The position numbers and the translations under genes were made by a program. The notes beneath the pieces were generated by a model. It was not told the origin of the DNA and did not search any database. It saw only the letters and a program-made list of their open reading frames with translations. Of a stretch of 14,836 nt of DNA, positions 7,103-14,344 are shown piece by piece. This stretch comes from Deltaproteobacteria bacterium (GTDB lineage: Bacteria; Desulfobacterota; Dissulfuribacteria; Dissulfuribacterales; UBA3076): positions 1 to 14,836 of the forward strand of contig JAUWHV010000017.1 of assembly GCA_030605675.1 (NCBI GenBank). Direction: 5' to 3'. Numbering within the stretch: the first letter of the stretch is position 1; each line of letters opens with the position of its first letter.

Positions 7103-7187
7103 GTAACCGTTCACGGGTTCAAAGGTTCAGGGTTCAAGGGTTAAGAGGTTCAGGGTTTACTGAAAATTTGAACCCGTGAACGGTTAC
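7103..7187. repeat. Perfect 21-bp inverted repeat with GGTTCA-type repeat units in the loop
   Basis: Left arm 7103-7123 (GTAACCGTTCACGGG...) is exactly complementary to right arm 7167-7187 (...CCCGTGAACGGTTAC). The 43-nt loop is made of degenerate units of the GGGTTCA/AGGTTCA type, with GGTTCAGGGTT occurring at 7124-7134 and 7147-7157. The right arm contains the TAA stop (7184-7186) of the minus-strand 109-residue gene. It lies between the convergent 3' ends of rpsU and that gene, just beyond the rpsU terminator. It may terminate minus-strand transcription or be a dispersed intergenic repeat; there is no U tail after the minus-strand stem. Confidence 0.85.
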
Positions 7188-7513
7188 TTGTCCGGGTTTA
7201 AAATGACATACAGAGGGATCTCAGTTTTGCCAGAGGTGAGCGTGTACTGGCTTCTGGTATAGCGGATCAATTGTCCCGCGTCTTTAAACATGAGTTGATA
7301 ACCACGCGTGAAAGGGCTTGGCAGAACGATCTTGAAACCGTCAGCCTCCAAAACGTGTTCAGGGACGAATTTCATATTGCGTTTAAAGAAGTTTTTTGCA
7401 AAGCGCAGATCTTTCTGCGGGTCCTTTCTGGGTCCCACTATCGTCCAGCCCGAGTCCATGATTTCATCAAGGTAGCTTTCGCTTGATATGGTTTTGATTT
7501 CTTCCGGTTTCAT
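7184..7513 (-). CDS. Hypothetical 109-residue protein coupled to the PurF-like gene
   Basis: I do not recognise this family. It is a soluble-looking, mixed-charge protein with no signal peptide, membrane segment or cysteine. Features are an N-terminal acidic helix (KPEEIKTISSESYLDEIMDS), the segment GWTIVGPRKDPQKDLRFAKNFFKR, and a beta-rich C-terminal half (FKIVLPSPFTRGYQLMF, EIPLYVILNP). The ATG at 7513 overlaps the TGA of the PurF-like gene (ATGA, 4-nt overlap) and has GGAG 5 nt upstream, so it is very likely translated from the same message as carB and the PurF-like gene. That link suggests a role with one of these enzymes, but nothing in the sequence shows what it is. Its stop codon lies in the right arm of a 21-bp inverted repeat. 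Confidence 0.75.
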   Translation of the reverse strand: MKPEEIKTISSESYLDEIMDSGWTIVGPRKDPQKDLRFAKNFFKRNMKFVPEHVLEADGFKIVLPSPFTRGYQLMFKDAGQLIRYTRSQYTLTSGKTEIPLYVILNPDK

Positions 7514-8889
7514 TGTTTCTCCGTGGGATTTTTTCCATCAAAACACATCAAACAGAGGTCCTCTTTTGGAACCCCCATGGCTGCAACAAACGCGTCAAGG
7601 TTGTTATATTTTACAGAGTCCGCACCGATATCTTTGGCCATCCAGGCTTCCAAATCCCTAAGCTGTCCCAAGGACGTGATATCCTCGGATTTTAAATAGC
7701 GCTTGGCTGCCAGTTCTTCATGACTGCGGGTTGAGATACCAAAATCACATGGGCACATGAGAGGCGGACAGGCAATGCGTACATGGACCTCCTTTGCCCC
7801 TGCTTTTTTCAGGTCCCTGACCTTATGAAGGATCTGTGTGCCACGGACAATCGAATCATCGCAAAGGACAATCCGTTTGCCTTTAACTGCATAATGCAAG
7901 ACGGACAGCTTGCGCTTGGCCATCTTTTCACGGGCTAGCTGAGTCGATTGTGTATAGCTCCGGTCAGCGTATCGATGATAAAGGAACACTTCCTGGTAGT
8001 TGATCTTTGATCGCTTGTGATACCCAAGGGCATGACCGATTCCCGACATAGGCACTGCCGCCACGATGTCAGCCTCCATGTCTCCTTCCTCAATATCTCG
8101 CTGTGCCAGGATTTCACCCAGGTTGTTCCGGGCCTCCTGTACATAGACGCCGTCTATGATGGAATCAAGGCTCGCTGTATAGGCCCACTCAAAGGCACAA
8201 TGAGCCTTGCGCGGGGAATCAAGCTGTGCCACGGTCTGAAAGCCCTTGTCATTGATCAGGACAATTTCTCCCGGAAGTACGTCTCGACGGATCTCCATTT
8301 CAAGGTTTTGAAGGGCCCGCGATTCTGATGCGACAGCACACCTGCCCGGGCTTTGCCCCAAAATGAGCGGTCGGAAGCCGTAGATATCCCGGGCCGCATA
8401 GATGCCATCCTTTGTCAAAACCACAAGGGAATAGGCCCCCCTGATCTTTTTGGCAAGGGCGTGAATGCCGGTCACCACATCTTTCTCTTCCATAATGATT
8501 TTGGAAATGACTTCAATGTTGTACCCGTGATAGAAGGACTTGCCACGGGCCTTCATCTCTGCGATCAGCCCATCGGCATTCAGCACGTTGCCGCTGAATG
8601 CCACCGCAATCTCTCCCAGTTGGCACTGCCATCTGACAGGCTGTCGCTCCCACAGGCTCACATGCCCGATGCCCCATGTTCCTTTCAGATATTTCAACTC
8701 CTCATGTGATAAAATCCCGGGCGCCTTGCCGTAATGGGTGACCTGGTGGATGTTCTTGTTAAAAGTGGAAATGCCCCAGTACTCCTGTCCCCGGTGTTGG
8801 AGAAAATCAATCCCCTGAAAAATCTCATGAGCACATTCAGTATCTGAATATAAACCAAATACTCCACAGTTATCTTGCAATGACTTCAT
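7510..8889 (-). CDS. PurF-like amidophosphoribosyltransferase homologue with an altered glutaminase pocket
   Basis: 459 residues from ATG 8889, which has GAGGA 7 nt upstream; an ATG at 8925 would overlap carB and lacks a good site. MKSLQDN then Cys8 (CGVFGLY) resembles the short propeptide and N-terminal nucleophile of Bacillus-type PurF. The class II glutaminase domain spans about 8-235 and the phosphoribosyltransferase domain about 250-400, with an intact PRPP loop VLCDDSIVRGT (341-351). Fe-S ligand positions are retained: Cys231 (HCAFE), Cys381 (PCDFGI), Cys446 and Cys449 (CLMCF). Odd points: the usual RYSTTG motif after GHV is replaced (GHVSLWERQ), the HNGN oxyanion motif reads FSGN (Ser99), and the SDTEV Asp is Asn (YNIEV, Asn124). 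PurF makes 5-phosphoribosylamine for purines. This could be a divergent PurF or a paralogue with weak or different amide chemistry. It follows carB by 19 nt. Confidence 0.85.
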   Translation of the reverse strand: MKSLQDNCGVFGLYSDTECAHEIFQGIDFLQHRGQEYWGISTFNKNIHQVTHYGKAPGILSHEELKYLKGTWGIGHVSLWERQPVRWQCQLGEIAVAFSGNVLNADGLIAEMKARGKSFYHGYNIEVISKIIMEEKDVVTGIHALAKKIRGAYSLVVLTKDGIYAARDIYGFRPLILGQSPGRCAVASESRALQNLEMEIRRDVLPGEIVLINDKGFQTVAQLDSPRKAHCAFEWAYTASLDSIIDGVYVQEARNNLGEILAQRDIEEGDMEADIVAAVPMSGIGHALGYHKRSKINYQEVFLYHRYADRSYTQSTQLAREKMAKRKLSVLHYAVKGKRIVLCDDSIVRGTQILHKVRDLKKAGAKEVHVRIACPPLMCPCDFGISTRSHEELAAKRYLKSEDITSLGQLRDLEAWMAKDIGADSVKYNNLDAFVAAMGVPKEDLCLMCFDGKNPTEKQ

Positions 8890-8896
8890 GCGATTG

Positions 8897-8901
8897 TCCT
8901 C
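8897..8901 (-). promoter_or_regulatory. Ribosome binding site choosing the ATG at 8889 for the PurF-like gene
   Basis: GAGGA on the minus strand lies 7 nt before ATG 8889. It places the start after the carB stop and gives a 7-residue propeptide before the presumed nucleophile Cys8, comparable to the short cleaved leader of Gram-positive PurF. Confidence 0.65.
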
Positions 8902-8908
8902 ACTATTT

Positions 8909-11900
8909 CTACCTAATATCCTCATGGTATCTCTGAAGGGACTTTACCCTGCCATGCCCCTTCCGGCAGGCTGCGATCCCCCTGGCAGCGGCCACGGCCG
9001 CTGCCGTGGTGGTGATATAGGGCACCTTGAACTTGATTGCCGCCTTTCGGATGTAGGAATCGTCGTGCTTGCTTAACCTGCCGCTGGGTGTGTTGATGAT
9101 CAGTTGAATCTCATGGTTTTTTATCCCGTCAACAATGTTGGGACGGCCCTCATGCATCTTGCGGATCGGCTCTGATTGAATGCCGTGGTCTGCCAGAAAC
9201 CTGCGAGTCCCTTCAGTAGCCTTGATATTAAAGCCAAGACTGTCAAACTGAGTTGCGGCTTTCAGGGCAACATGCTTGTCTTTTTCGGATACAGTGATAA
9301 GCACGGTCCCCTCGAAAGGAAGCCATTGTTGAGCCGCCTCCTGGGCTTTATAAAAGGCCAGGCCAAAAGAGTCCGCAAGCCCCAGGACCTCCCCTGTGGA
9401 TCGCATCTCAGGACCGAGGAGCGGGTCGACCTCCGGGAACATGTTAAATGGGAAAACCGCTTCTTTGACGCCAAAGTGAGGGATCAGTCCGGGTTTGATA
9501 TCCAGGTCTGCGAGCTTTTTGCCCATCATGAGCTGCGTGGCCATGCGGGCCATGGAAATGTTACAGACCTTTGAAACCAGAGGCACTGTCCTGGAGGCAC
9601 GGGGATTTGCTTCAAGTATGTATACAACGTCATTGGCAACAGCGTACTGAATGTTCATCAGGCCGACCACACCGAGTTCCACAGCAACCTTTTTTGTGTA
9701 TTTGTAAATTGTATCAACGTGCTTGGCGGGAATACTGATGGGGGGTATTACACAGGCTGAGTCGCCCGAGTGGACCCCGGCCAGCTCGATGTGTTCCATC
9801 ACAGCCGGCACAAAGGCATCCGTGCCGTCGGAAATGGCATCTGCTTCGGCCTCAATGGCATTTTCAAGGAACCTGTCGATCAAAATCGGCCGCTCCGGCG
9901 ACACATCCACTGCTACGGCCATGTAGTGCTTTAGCATCTCCTCGTCGTGGACAACCTCCATAGCCCGCCCCCCAAGCACGTATGATGGCCGGACCATGAG
10001 CGGATAACCGATCCTCTCAGCCACTTTAAGGGCCTGTTCCAATGTGCTGGCCATGCCTGATTCAGGCTCAGGGATACCGAGCTTTTTCATTATCTTGCGG
10101 AAACGGTCACGGTCCTCAGCCAGGTCTATGGTCTCAGGAGAAGTGCCGATGATGTTGACACCGGCCTCGGCCAGCTCATTGGCAATATTCAAGGGGGTCT
10201 GCCCGCCGAACTGGACAATTACGCCCTCAGGCTTTTCCTTTTCATAGATGCTCAATACGTCTTCGACCGTAAGCGGCTCGAAGTAGAGCTTGTCTGAGGT
10301 GTCATAATCAGTTGAGACGGTCTCCGGATTGCAGTTTACCATGATTGACTCAAATCCCTCGTCACGAAGTGCAAAAGCTGCATGAACACAGCAGTAGTCA
10401 AACTCGATTCCCTGCCCGATACGGTTAGGTCCGCCGCCCAGGACCATTATCTTGCGCCTGTTGCTCGTTTCTACCTTGTCAGTGGCATTGTATGTGGAGA
10501 AGTAGTAGGCTGCATCCTCCACGCCGCTTACCGGCACAGGCTCCCACGCCTCTATCATGCCCAAAGAAATACGCCGCTGCCGGATATCTTTTTCAGGGAT
10601 TTCAAGAATCTCAGACAAATACCGGTCTGAAAACCCGTCTTTCTTGGCCTGCCTCAGTAGATCGTCCGGCACAACGTTCCCCTTGTGTTTCAGGATCTTT
10701 TCCTCAAGCTCCACCAGTTCCTTCATCTGTTCAATAAACCAGGGCTTAATATAGGTCTTCTCAAAGAGCGTTTCTACGCCGGCTCCCTTTCGCAGGGCCT
10801 CGTACATGATAAACTGCCGTTCGCTCGACGGCTCGACCAGCAGTTCCATCAATTCATCCAGCGATTTATCATTAAAGTCCTTGGCAAAGCCGAGCCCATA
10901 GCGGCCGTTTTCCAGGGAGCGAATCGACTTCTGGAAGGCCTCCTTATAATTCTTGCCAATGCTCATGACCTCGCCTACGGCGCGCATCTGTGTACCCAGC
11001 TTATCTTCAGAGCCTTTAAACTTTTCAAAGGCCCACCGGGCAAACTTCACTACCACATAGTCACCCCATGGCGTATATTTGTCCAGGGTCCCCTCTCGCC
11101 AGTAAGGAATTTCGTCCAGCGTCAGGCCCCCTGCCAGCATTGCGGAAATAAGAGCAATGGGGAAACCAGTGGCCTTGGAAGCCAGGGCCGAAGAACGGGA
11201 GGTCCTGGGGTTGATTTCGATCACCACCACGCGGCCGGTCTTGGGATCATGGGCAAACTGGACGTTGGTGCCGCCTATGACCTTTATGGCCTCAACAATG
11301 TCGTACGACCATTTTTGAAGCCGTTTTTGCAGTTCCGGGTCGATAGTAAGCATGGGGGCAGTGCAAAAGGAGTCGCCCGTGTGTACGCCCATTGCGTCCA
11401 CATTCTCGATAAAACAGACGGTGATCATCTGGTTCTTGGCGTCGCGCACTACTTCGAGTTCCAATTCCTCCCATCCCAGGACCGACTCCTCCACCAGCAC
11501 CTGGCCCACTAAGCTTGCCGAGATGCCGCGGCCGGCAATGGTTCGCAGTTCTTCCACATTGTAAACCAGACCGCCGCCCATTCCTCCCATGGTATAGGCA
11601 GGCCGGATGACCACCGGGTAGTCGAGTTCAGCGGCAATTTTCTCAGCTTCCTCTACACTGAAGGCCGGTTTGCTCTTGGGCATCTCTATGTCGAGGCTGT
11701 CCATGGTCTGCTTGAATGCGATCCGGTCCTCGCCGCGCTTGATGGCATCGATCTCAACACCGATTATCTTGACACCGTATTTATCCAGCACGCCCGTTCG
11801 GGCCAGTTCCGAGGAAAGGTTCAGGCCGGTCTGGCCGCCCAGGTTGGGAAGGAGGGCATCCGGCCTTTCTTCTTCTATGATTTCCTCCATAGCCTGGAGA

Positions 11901-12109
11901 TTCAAAGGCTCAATATAGGTCACGTCGGCCATTCCGGGATCGGTCATGATGGTCGCAGGGTTGGAATTGACCAGCACTATCTCATAACCGAGTTTGCGAA
12001 GGGCCTTGCAGGCCTGGGTGCCGGAATAATCAAACTCGCAAGCCTGGCCTATGACGATGGGCCCGGAACTGATAATCATTATTTTCTTGATGTCATCACG
12101 TCTTGGCAT
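8909..12109 (-). CDS. carB: Carbamoyl-phosphate synthase large subunit
   Basis: 1066 residues, full length for CarB, which makes carbamoyl phosphate from bicarbonate, two ATP and ammonia supplied by CarA; the product feeds arginine and pyrimidine synthesis. The two homologous halves are visible. The first begins SSGPIVIGQACEFDYSGTQA and has VIRPAYTMGGMGGG and VVIEINPRTSRSSALASKATG. The second begins GGGPNRIGQGIEFDYCCVHA and has MVRPSYVLGGRAME and YILEANPRASRTVPLVSKV. The C-terminal MGS-like regulatory domain (about 935-1060) includes TEGTRRFLADHGI and IINTPSGRLSKHDDSYIRKAA, the part that binds effectors such as UMP or ornithine in other bacteria. No inactivating change is seen. carA is not in the window. 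ATG 12109 has AAGGA 7 nt upstream. The gene leads an operon with the PurF-like and 109-residue genes. Confidence 0.97.
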   Translation of the reverse strand: MPRRDDIKKIMIISSGPIVIGQACEFDYSGTQACKALRKLGYEIVLVNSNPATIMTDPGMADVTYIEPLNLQAMEEIIEEERPDALLPNLGGQTGLNLSSELARTGVLDKYGVKIIGVEIDAIKRGEDRIAFKQTMDSLDIEMPKSKPAFSVEEAEKIAAELDYPVVIRPAYTMGGMGGGLVYNVEELRTIAGRGISASLVGQVLVEESVLGWEELELEVVRDAKNQMITVCFIENVDAMGVHTGDSFCTAPMLTIDPELQKRLQKWSYDIVEAIKVIGGTNVQFAHDPKTGRVVVIEINPRTSRSSALASKATGFPIALISAMLAGGLTLDEIPYWREGTLDKYTPWGDYVVVKFARWAFEKFKGSEDKLGTQMRAVGEVMSIGKNYKEAFQKSIRSLENGRYGLGFAKDFNDKSLDELMELLVEPSSERQFIMYEALRKGAGVETLFEKTYIKPWFIEQMKELVELEEKILKHKGNVVPDDLLRQAKKDGFSDRYLSEILEIPEKDIRQRRISLGMIEAWEPVPVSGVEDAAYYFSTYNATDKVETSNRRKIMVLGGGPNRIGQGIEFDYCCVHAAFALRDEGFESIMVNCNPETVSTDYDTSDKLYFEPLTVEDVLSIYEKEKPEGVIVQFGGQTPLNIANELAEAGVNIIGTSPETIDLAEDRDRFRKIMKKLGIPEPESGMASTLEQALKVAERIGYPLMVRPSYVLGGRAMEVVHDEEMLKHYMAVAVDVSPERPILIDRFLENAIEAEADAISDGTDAFVPAVMEHIELAGVHSGDSACVIPPISIPAKHVDTIYKYTKKVAVELGVVGLMNIQYAVANDVVYILEANPRASRTVPLVSKVCNISMARMATQLMMGKKLADLDIKPGLIPHFGVKEAVFPFNMFPEVDPLLGPEMRSTGEVLGLADSFGLAFYKAQEAAQQWLPFEGTVLITVSEKDKHVALKAATQFDSLGFNIKATEGTRRFLADHGIQSEPIRKMHEGRPNIVDGIKNHEIQLIINTPSGRLSKHDDSYIRKAAIKFKVPYITTTAAAVAAARGIAACRKGHGRVKSLQRYHEDIR

Positions 12110-12115
12110 TGAATT

Positions 12116-12130
12116 ATCCTTTCAAAGGAT
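12116..12130 (-). promoter_or_regulatory. Small dyad containing the carB Shine-Dalgarno
   Basis: ATCCTTT (12116-12122) and AAAGGAT (12124-12130) are exact complements around one base. In the carB transcript this would be a 6-bp stem with a 3-nt loop whose 3' arm includes the AAGGA ribosome site. It could slightly mask the site, but the stem is short and A/U-rich, so a regulatory role is uncertain. Confidence 0.35.
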
Positions 12131-12378
12131 CAGGTATTGTTTCATGAAATTTTCGCTCTAAATTCTAACTCACCGGAGATGTGCTAAACTATTTTTTATC
12201 CTTATTGTCAAATTTTATGCATGGGGAATCCAAATGATTTTCCTTTACGGGTCCTAAGAATCAGTGAAAAAATTGATTGACTCAAGTAAGCTGATATGAA
12301 ATGTATTAGACTATTGAGTCACTCCGGCATGTGGCAGGAGCTTTATTGAATAAGTGCTCACCTTACGAAAGCTAATAT
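12131..12378. other. Divergent intergenic region between carB and pit, with paired TGASTCA motifs
   Basis: About 250 nt of A/T-rich non-coding DNA that must hold the carB (-) and pit (+) promoters. On the minus strand a perfect TTGACA occurs at 12206-12211 but has no convincing -10 at 17-18 nt. On the plus strand, TGACTCAA (12278-12285) is repeated in inverted form as TTGAGTCA (12314-12321), 37 bp apart centre to centre, roughly 60-100 nt before pit. These might be operator half-sites. I see no clear Pho box, -24/-12 promoter, riboswitch or terminator here. Confidence 0.4.
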
Positions 12379-13635
12379 ATGAACATTGATGTCATTATCT
12401 TATCGATTGCCACACTGATCGGTCTTTACATGGCAGCCAATATCGGTGCCAATGATCTTGCCAACGCAATGGGAACCGCGGTCGGCTCCCGGGCGTTGAC
12501 CCTGAAGCAAGCGGTAATAATATCGATTATTGCCAATGTGCTCGGGGCTTCGCTTGCAGGCGGGTATGTAACCGGCACTATCAGCAAAGGAATTATCGAC
12601 CCAAGTCTCCTGGCGAACGCACCCGACAAATTGATGATTGGGATGTTTGCCGCACTCATCGCAGCCGGTCTCTGTGTGCATCTGGCAACATTCTTTGGTC
12701 TGCCTGTCTCCACCACCCATGCCATTGTAGGCGCTGTGCTTGGCTTTGGGATAATAAGTGTGGGAGTAGGCGCTATCAGTTGGGGCAAGATCACCGGTAT
12801 TGCCATCAGTTGGGTTATTTCACCGGTTGCAGGGGCCCTGATTGCAGGGGGCATTTACTATTTTCTTGAAAAAAAGGTCATGGCTGCCAAGGACCCTTAC
12901 GAAGCAGCGGTTCACTATACGCCGGCCATAATTTTCTTAGTTGTGTTGGTGCTCATCCTTTCCTTTATATTTAAAGGCCTTAAGAACCTCCATCTAGAGT
13001 TTGGTTTTTTCTATACAGTGTTACTCACCATTCCTTGTGCGGCCCTGGTGGCCCTGTTTGGCCGAAAGTGGATGCGCTGGCAGGTACATGCTAAATGTGA
13101 ACTGGGACCCAATCTCCAGGGGTTCTCTCCTGCCGAATGCCTCTTTGCCCAGCTTCAGATACTTACATCCTGTTACATCGCCTTTGCCCATGGAGCCAAT
13201 GATGTGGCCAATGCCGTCGGCCCGCTTGCAGCCATCTTTTCCGTGGTCACAACAAAGTCCGTGGCCTTACAGGTGGAAGTGCCGTTCTGGATGCTTTTTA
13301 TAGGCGGCATCGCTGTGGGCGGTGGGCTTTATATATTTGGCACCCGCGTCCTTGACACCATTGGTAAAAAAATTACAGAGATTACGCCGATCCGGGGATT
13401 TTGTGCCCAATTCGGAGCAGCCACTACCATCCTGATCTGCTCCCGCCTTGGTTTGCCGGTTTCAACCACCCACGTGCTGGTAGGATCGGTGGTGGGCGTG
13501 GGGCTCATGCGGGGCATAGGAGCGCTCGATCTGCGTATACTCAAAAACATCGGCTTTTCATGGATCGTGACCCTACCTATTACGATGGTCCTGGCCATGG
13601 TTTTATACAAGGTGCTCACCCTCTTTTTATTATGA
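12379..13635 (+). CDS. pit: PiT-family inorganic phosphate transporter
   Basis: 418 residues of mostly hydrophobic sequence, with about ten or more membrane segments and no large cytoplasmic insert. The duplicated PiT signatures are present twice: GANDLANAMGTAVGSRALT (23-41) with GLPVSTTH (107-114), and GANDVANAVGP (272-282) with GLPVSTTH (358-365). Members cotransport phosphate, often as a metal-phosphate complex, with protons or sodium across the inner membrane. The downstream DUF47 gene 41 nt away is a standard partner in bacteria. The ATG at 12379 lacks a strong Shine-Dalgarno, but the first membrane helix begins almost at once, so a later start is unlikely. The ion used, and whether sulfate might be carried instead, cannot be decided from sequence. 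Confidence 0.94.
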   Translation: MNIDVIILSIATLIGLYMAANIGANDLANAMGTAVGSRALTLKQAVIISIIANVLGASLAGGYVTGTISKGIIDPSLLANAPDKLMIGMFAALIAAGLCVHLATFFGLPVSTTHAIVGAVLGFGIISVGVGAISWGKITGIAISWVISPVAGALIAGGIYYFLEKKVMAAKDPYEAAVHYTPAIIFLVVLVLILSFIFKGLKNLHLEFGFFYTVLLTIPCAALVALFGRKWMRWQVHAKCELGPNLQGFSPAECLFAQLQILTSCYIAFAHGANDVANAVGPLAAIFSVVTTKSVALQVEVPFWMLFIGGIAVGGGLYIFGTRVLDTIGKKITEITPIRGFCAQFGAATTILICSRLGLPVSTTHVLVGSVVGVGLMRGIGALDLRILKNIGFSWIVTLPITMVLAMVLYKVLTLFLL

Positions 13636-13676
13636 ATTTATTATTGTAAAACAGATACCTGGAGGAGGAATATTTT

Positions 13677-14342
13677 ATGCGCCTATTAATCAGCTCGCTG
13701 TTTTTCAAATCTCCTTTTGAAGATCTGCAGAAGCACGCCGACAAGGTCAAAGAATGCACCCAACTTTTCAGGGAGGCTGCTGTTTGCCATATCGGCAAGG
13801 AATACGAACGGTTTGACCTCCTGACAGACCAGGTAGCCCGCTTAGAAAGTCAGGCCGATGATATCAAGCGTAATATCCGCAACCATCTGCCCAGGGGCAT
13901 CCTCATGCCTGTGGATAAGTTCCAGTTCTTTGACTACCTCAGGGAGCAGGACAAAGTCATGGATGAAGTGGAAGAGGCCCTGTTCTGGTTATCCTATCGG
14001 CCGGGGGGTATTCCAGCCGAGTTGGCTGCCGATATCCATGACCTGGTCGAAGCCGTGATTCCGCCCATCGAAAAGCTGCCTGTCCTGGTAACCCTTGCCA
14101 CAGAGTATTTCAAGAGCAAGTCCACAGAGCAAAGGAACAAGATGAAAAGCCTTATACGGGATATCCGCCAACATGAAAGAGAGGCCGATCATCTGGAACG
14201 GGAACTGAAATTCAAGATCTTCACCACCATCAAAGATGCGCTGGTAGTATTTCACCTGGTCAGGCTGGTAGAGCATATAGGCGATATTGCCGATCATGCG
14301 CAAAATGCCTCGGACCGCATGCGGGCCATGATTGCCGAATAA
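13677..14342 (+). CDS. DUF47 / PhoU-like Pit accessory protein
   Basis: 221 residues, all helical and soluble, typical of the DUF47 (TIGR00153-type) family of PhoU-like proteins encoded with PiT transporters. Metal-binding-like acidic motifs are seen: ESQADDIKRNIRNHLPRGI (57-75), FFDYLREQDKVMDEVEEAL (84-102), EREADHLERELKFKIF (167-182) and VEHIGDIADHAQNASDRM (198-215). The family probably regulates or gates the adjacent transporter, a role inferred from conserved linkage and PhoU likeness. A very strong Shine-Dalgarno (GGAGGAGGAA, 13661-13670) ends 6 nt before the ATG, so it may be translated more strongly than pit. Its stop codon is followed directly by a methylase gene relic. Confidence 0.92.
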   Translation: MRLLISSLFFKSPFEDLQKHADKVKECTQLFREAAVCHIGKEYERFDLLTDQVARLESQADDIKRNIRNHLPRGILMPVDKFQFFDYLREQDKVMDEVEEALFWLSYRPGGIPAELAADIHDLVEAVIPPIEKLPVLVTLATEYFKSKSTEQRNKMKSLIRDIRQHEREADHLERELKFKIFTTIKDALVVFHLVRLVEHIGDIADHAQNASDRMRAMIAE

Positions 14343-14344
14343 TA

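Noticed and set aside
7103..7187. Possible CRISPR repeats
   Set aside because: The units are 7-9 nt and degenerate, with no spacers of uniform length and no cas genes nearby.
8890..8925. ATG at 8925 as the start of the PurF-like gene
   Set aside because: It overlaps the carB end and lacks a good ribosome site, whereas ATG 8889 has GAGGA 7 nt upstream and gives a normal short propeptide before the nucleophile Cys.
10685..11512. A 275-residue open frame on the plus strand
   Set aside because: It lies wholly antisense to the conserved CarB coding sequence, has no recognisable domain, and is a long shadow frame of a GC-richer gene.
12331..12350. Possible sigma-54 promoter upstream of pit (TGGCAGGAGC...)
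   Set aside because: The GG element is present but there is no GC dinucleotide at the required distance downstream.
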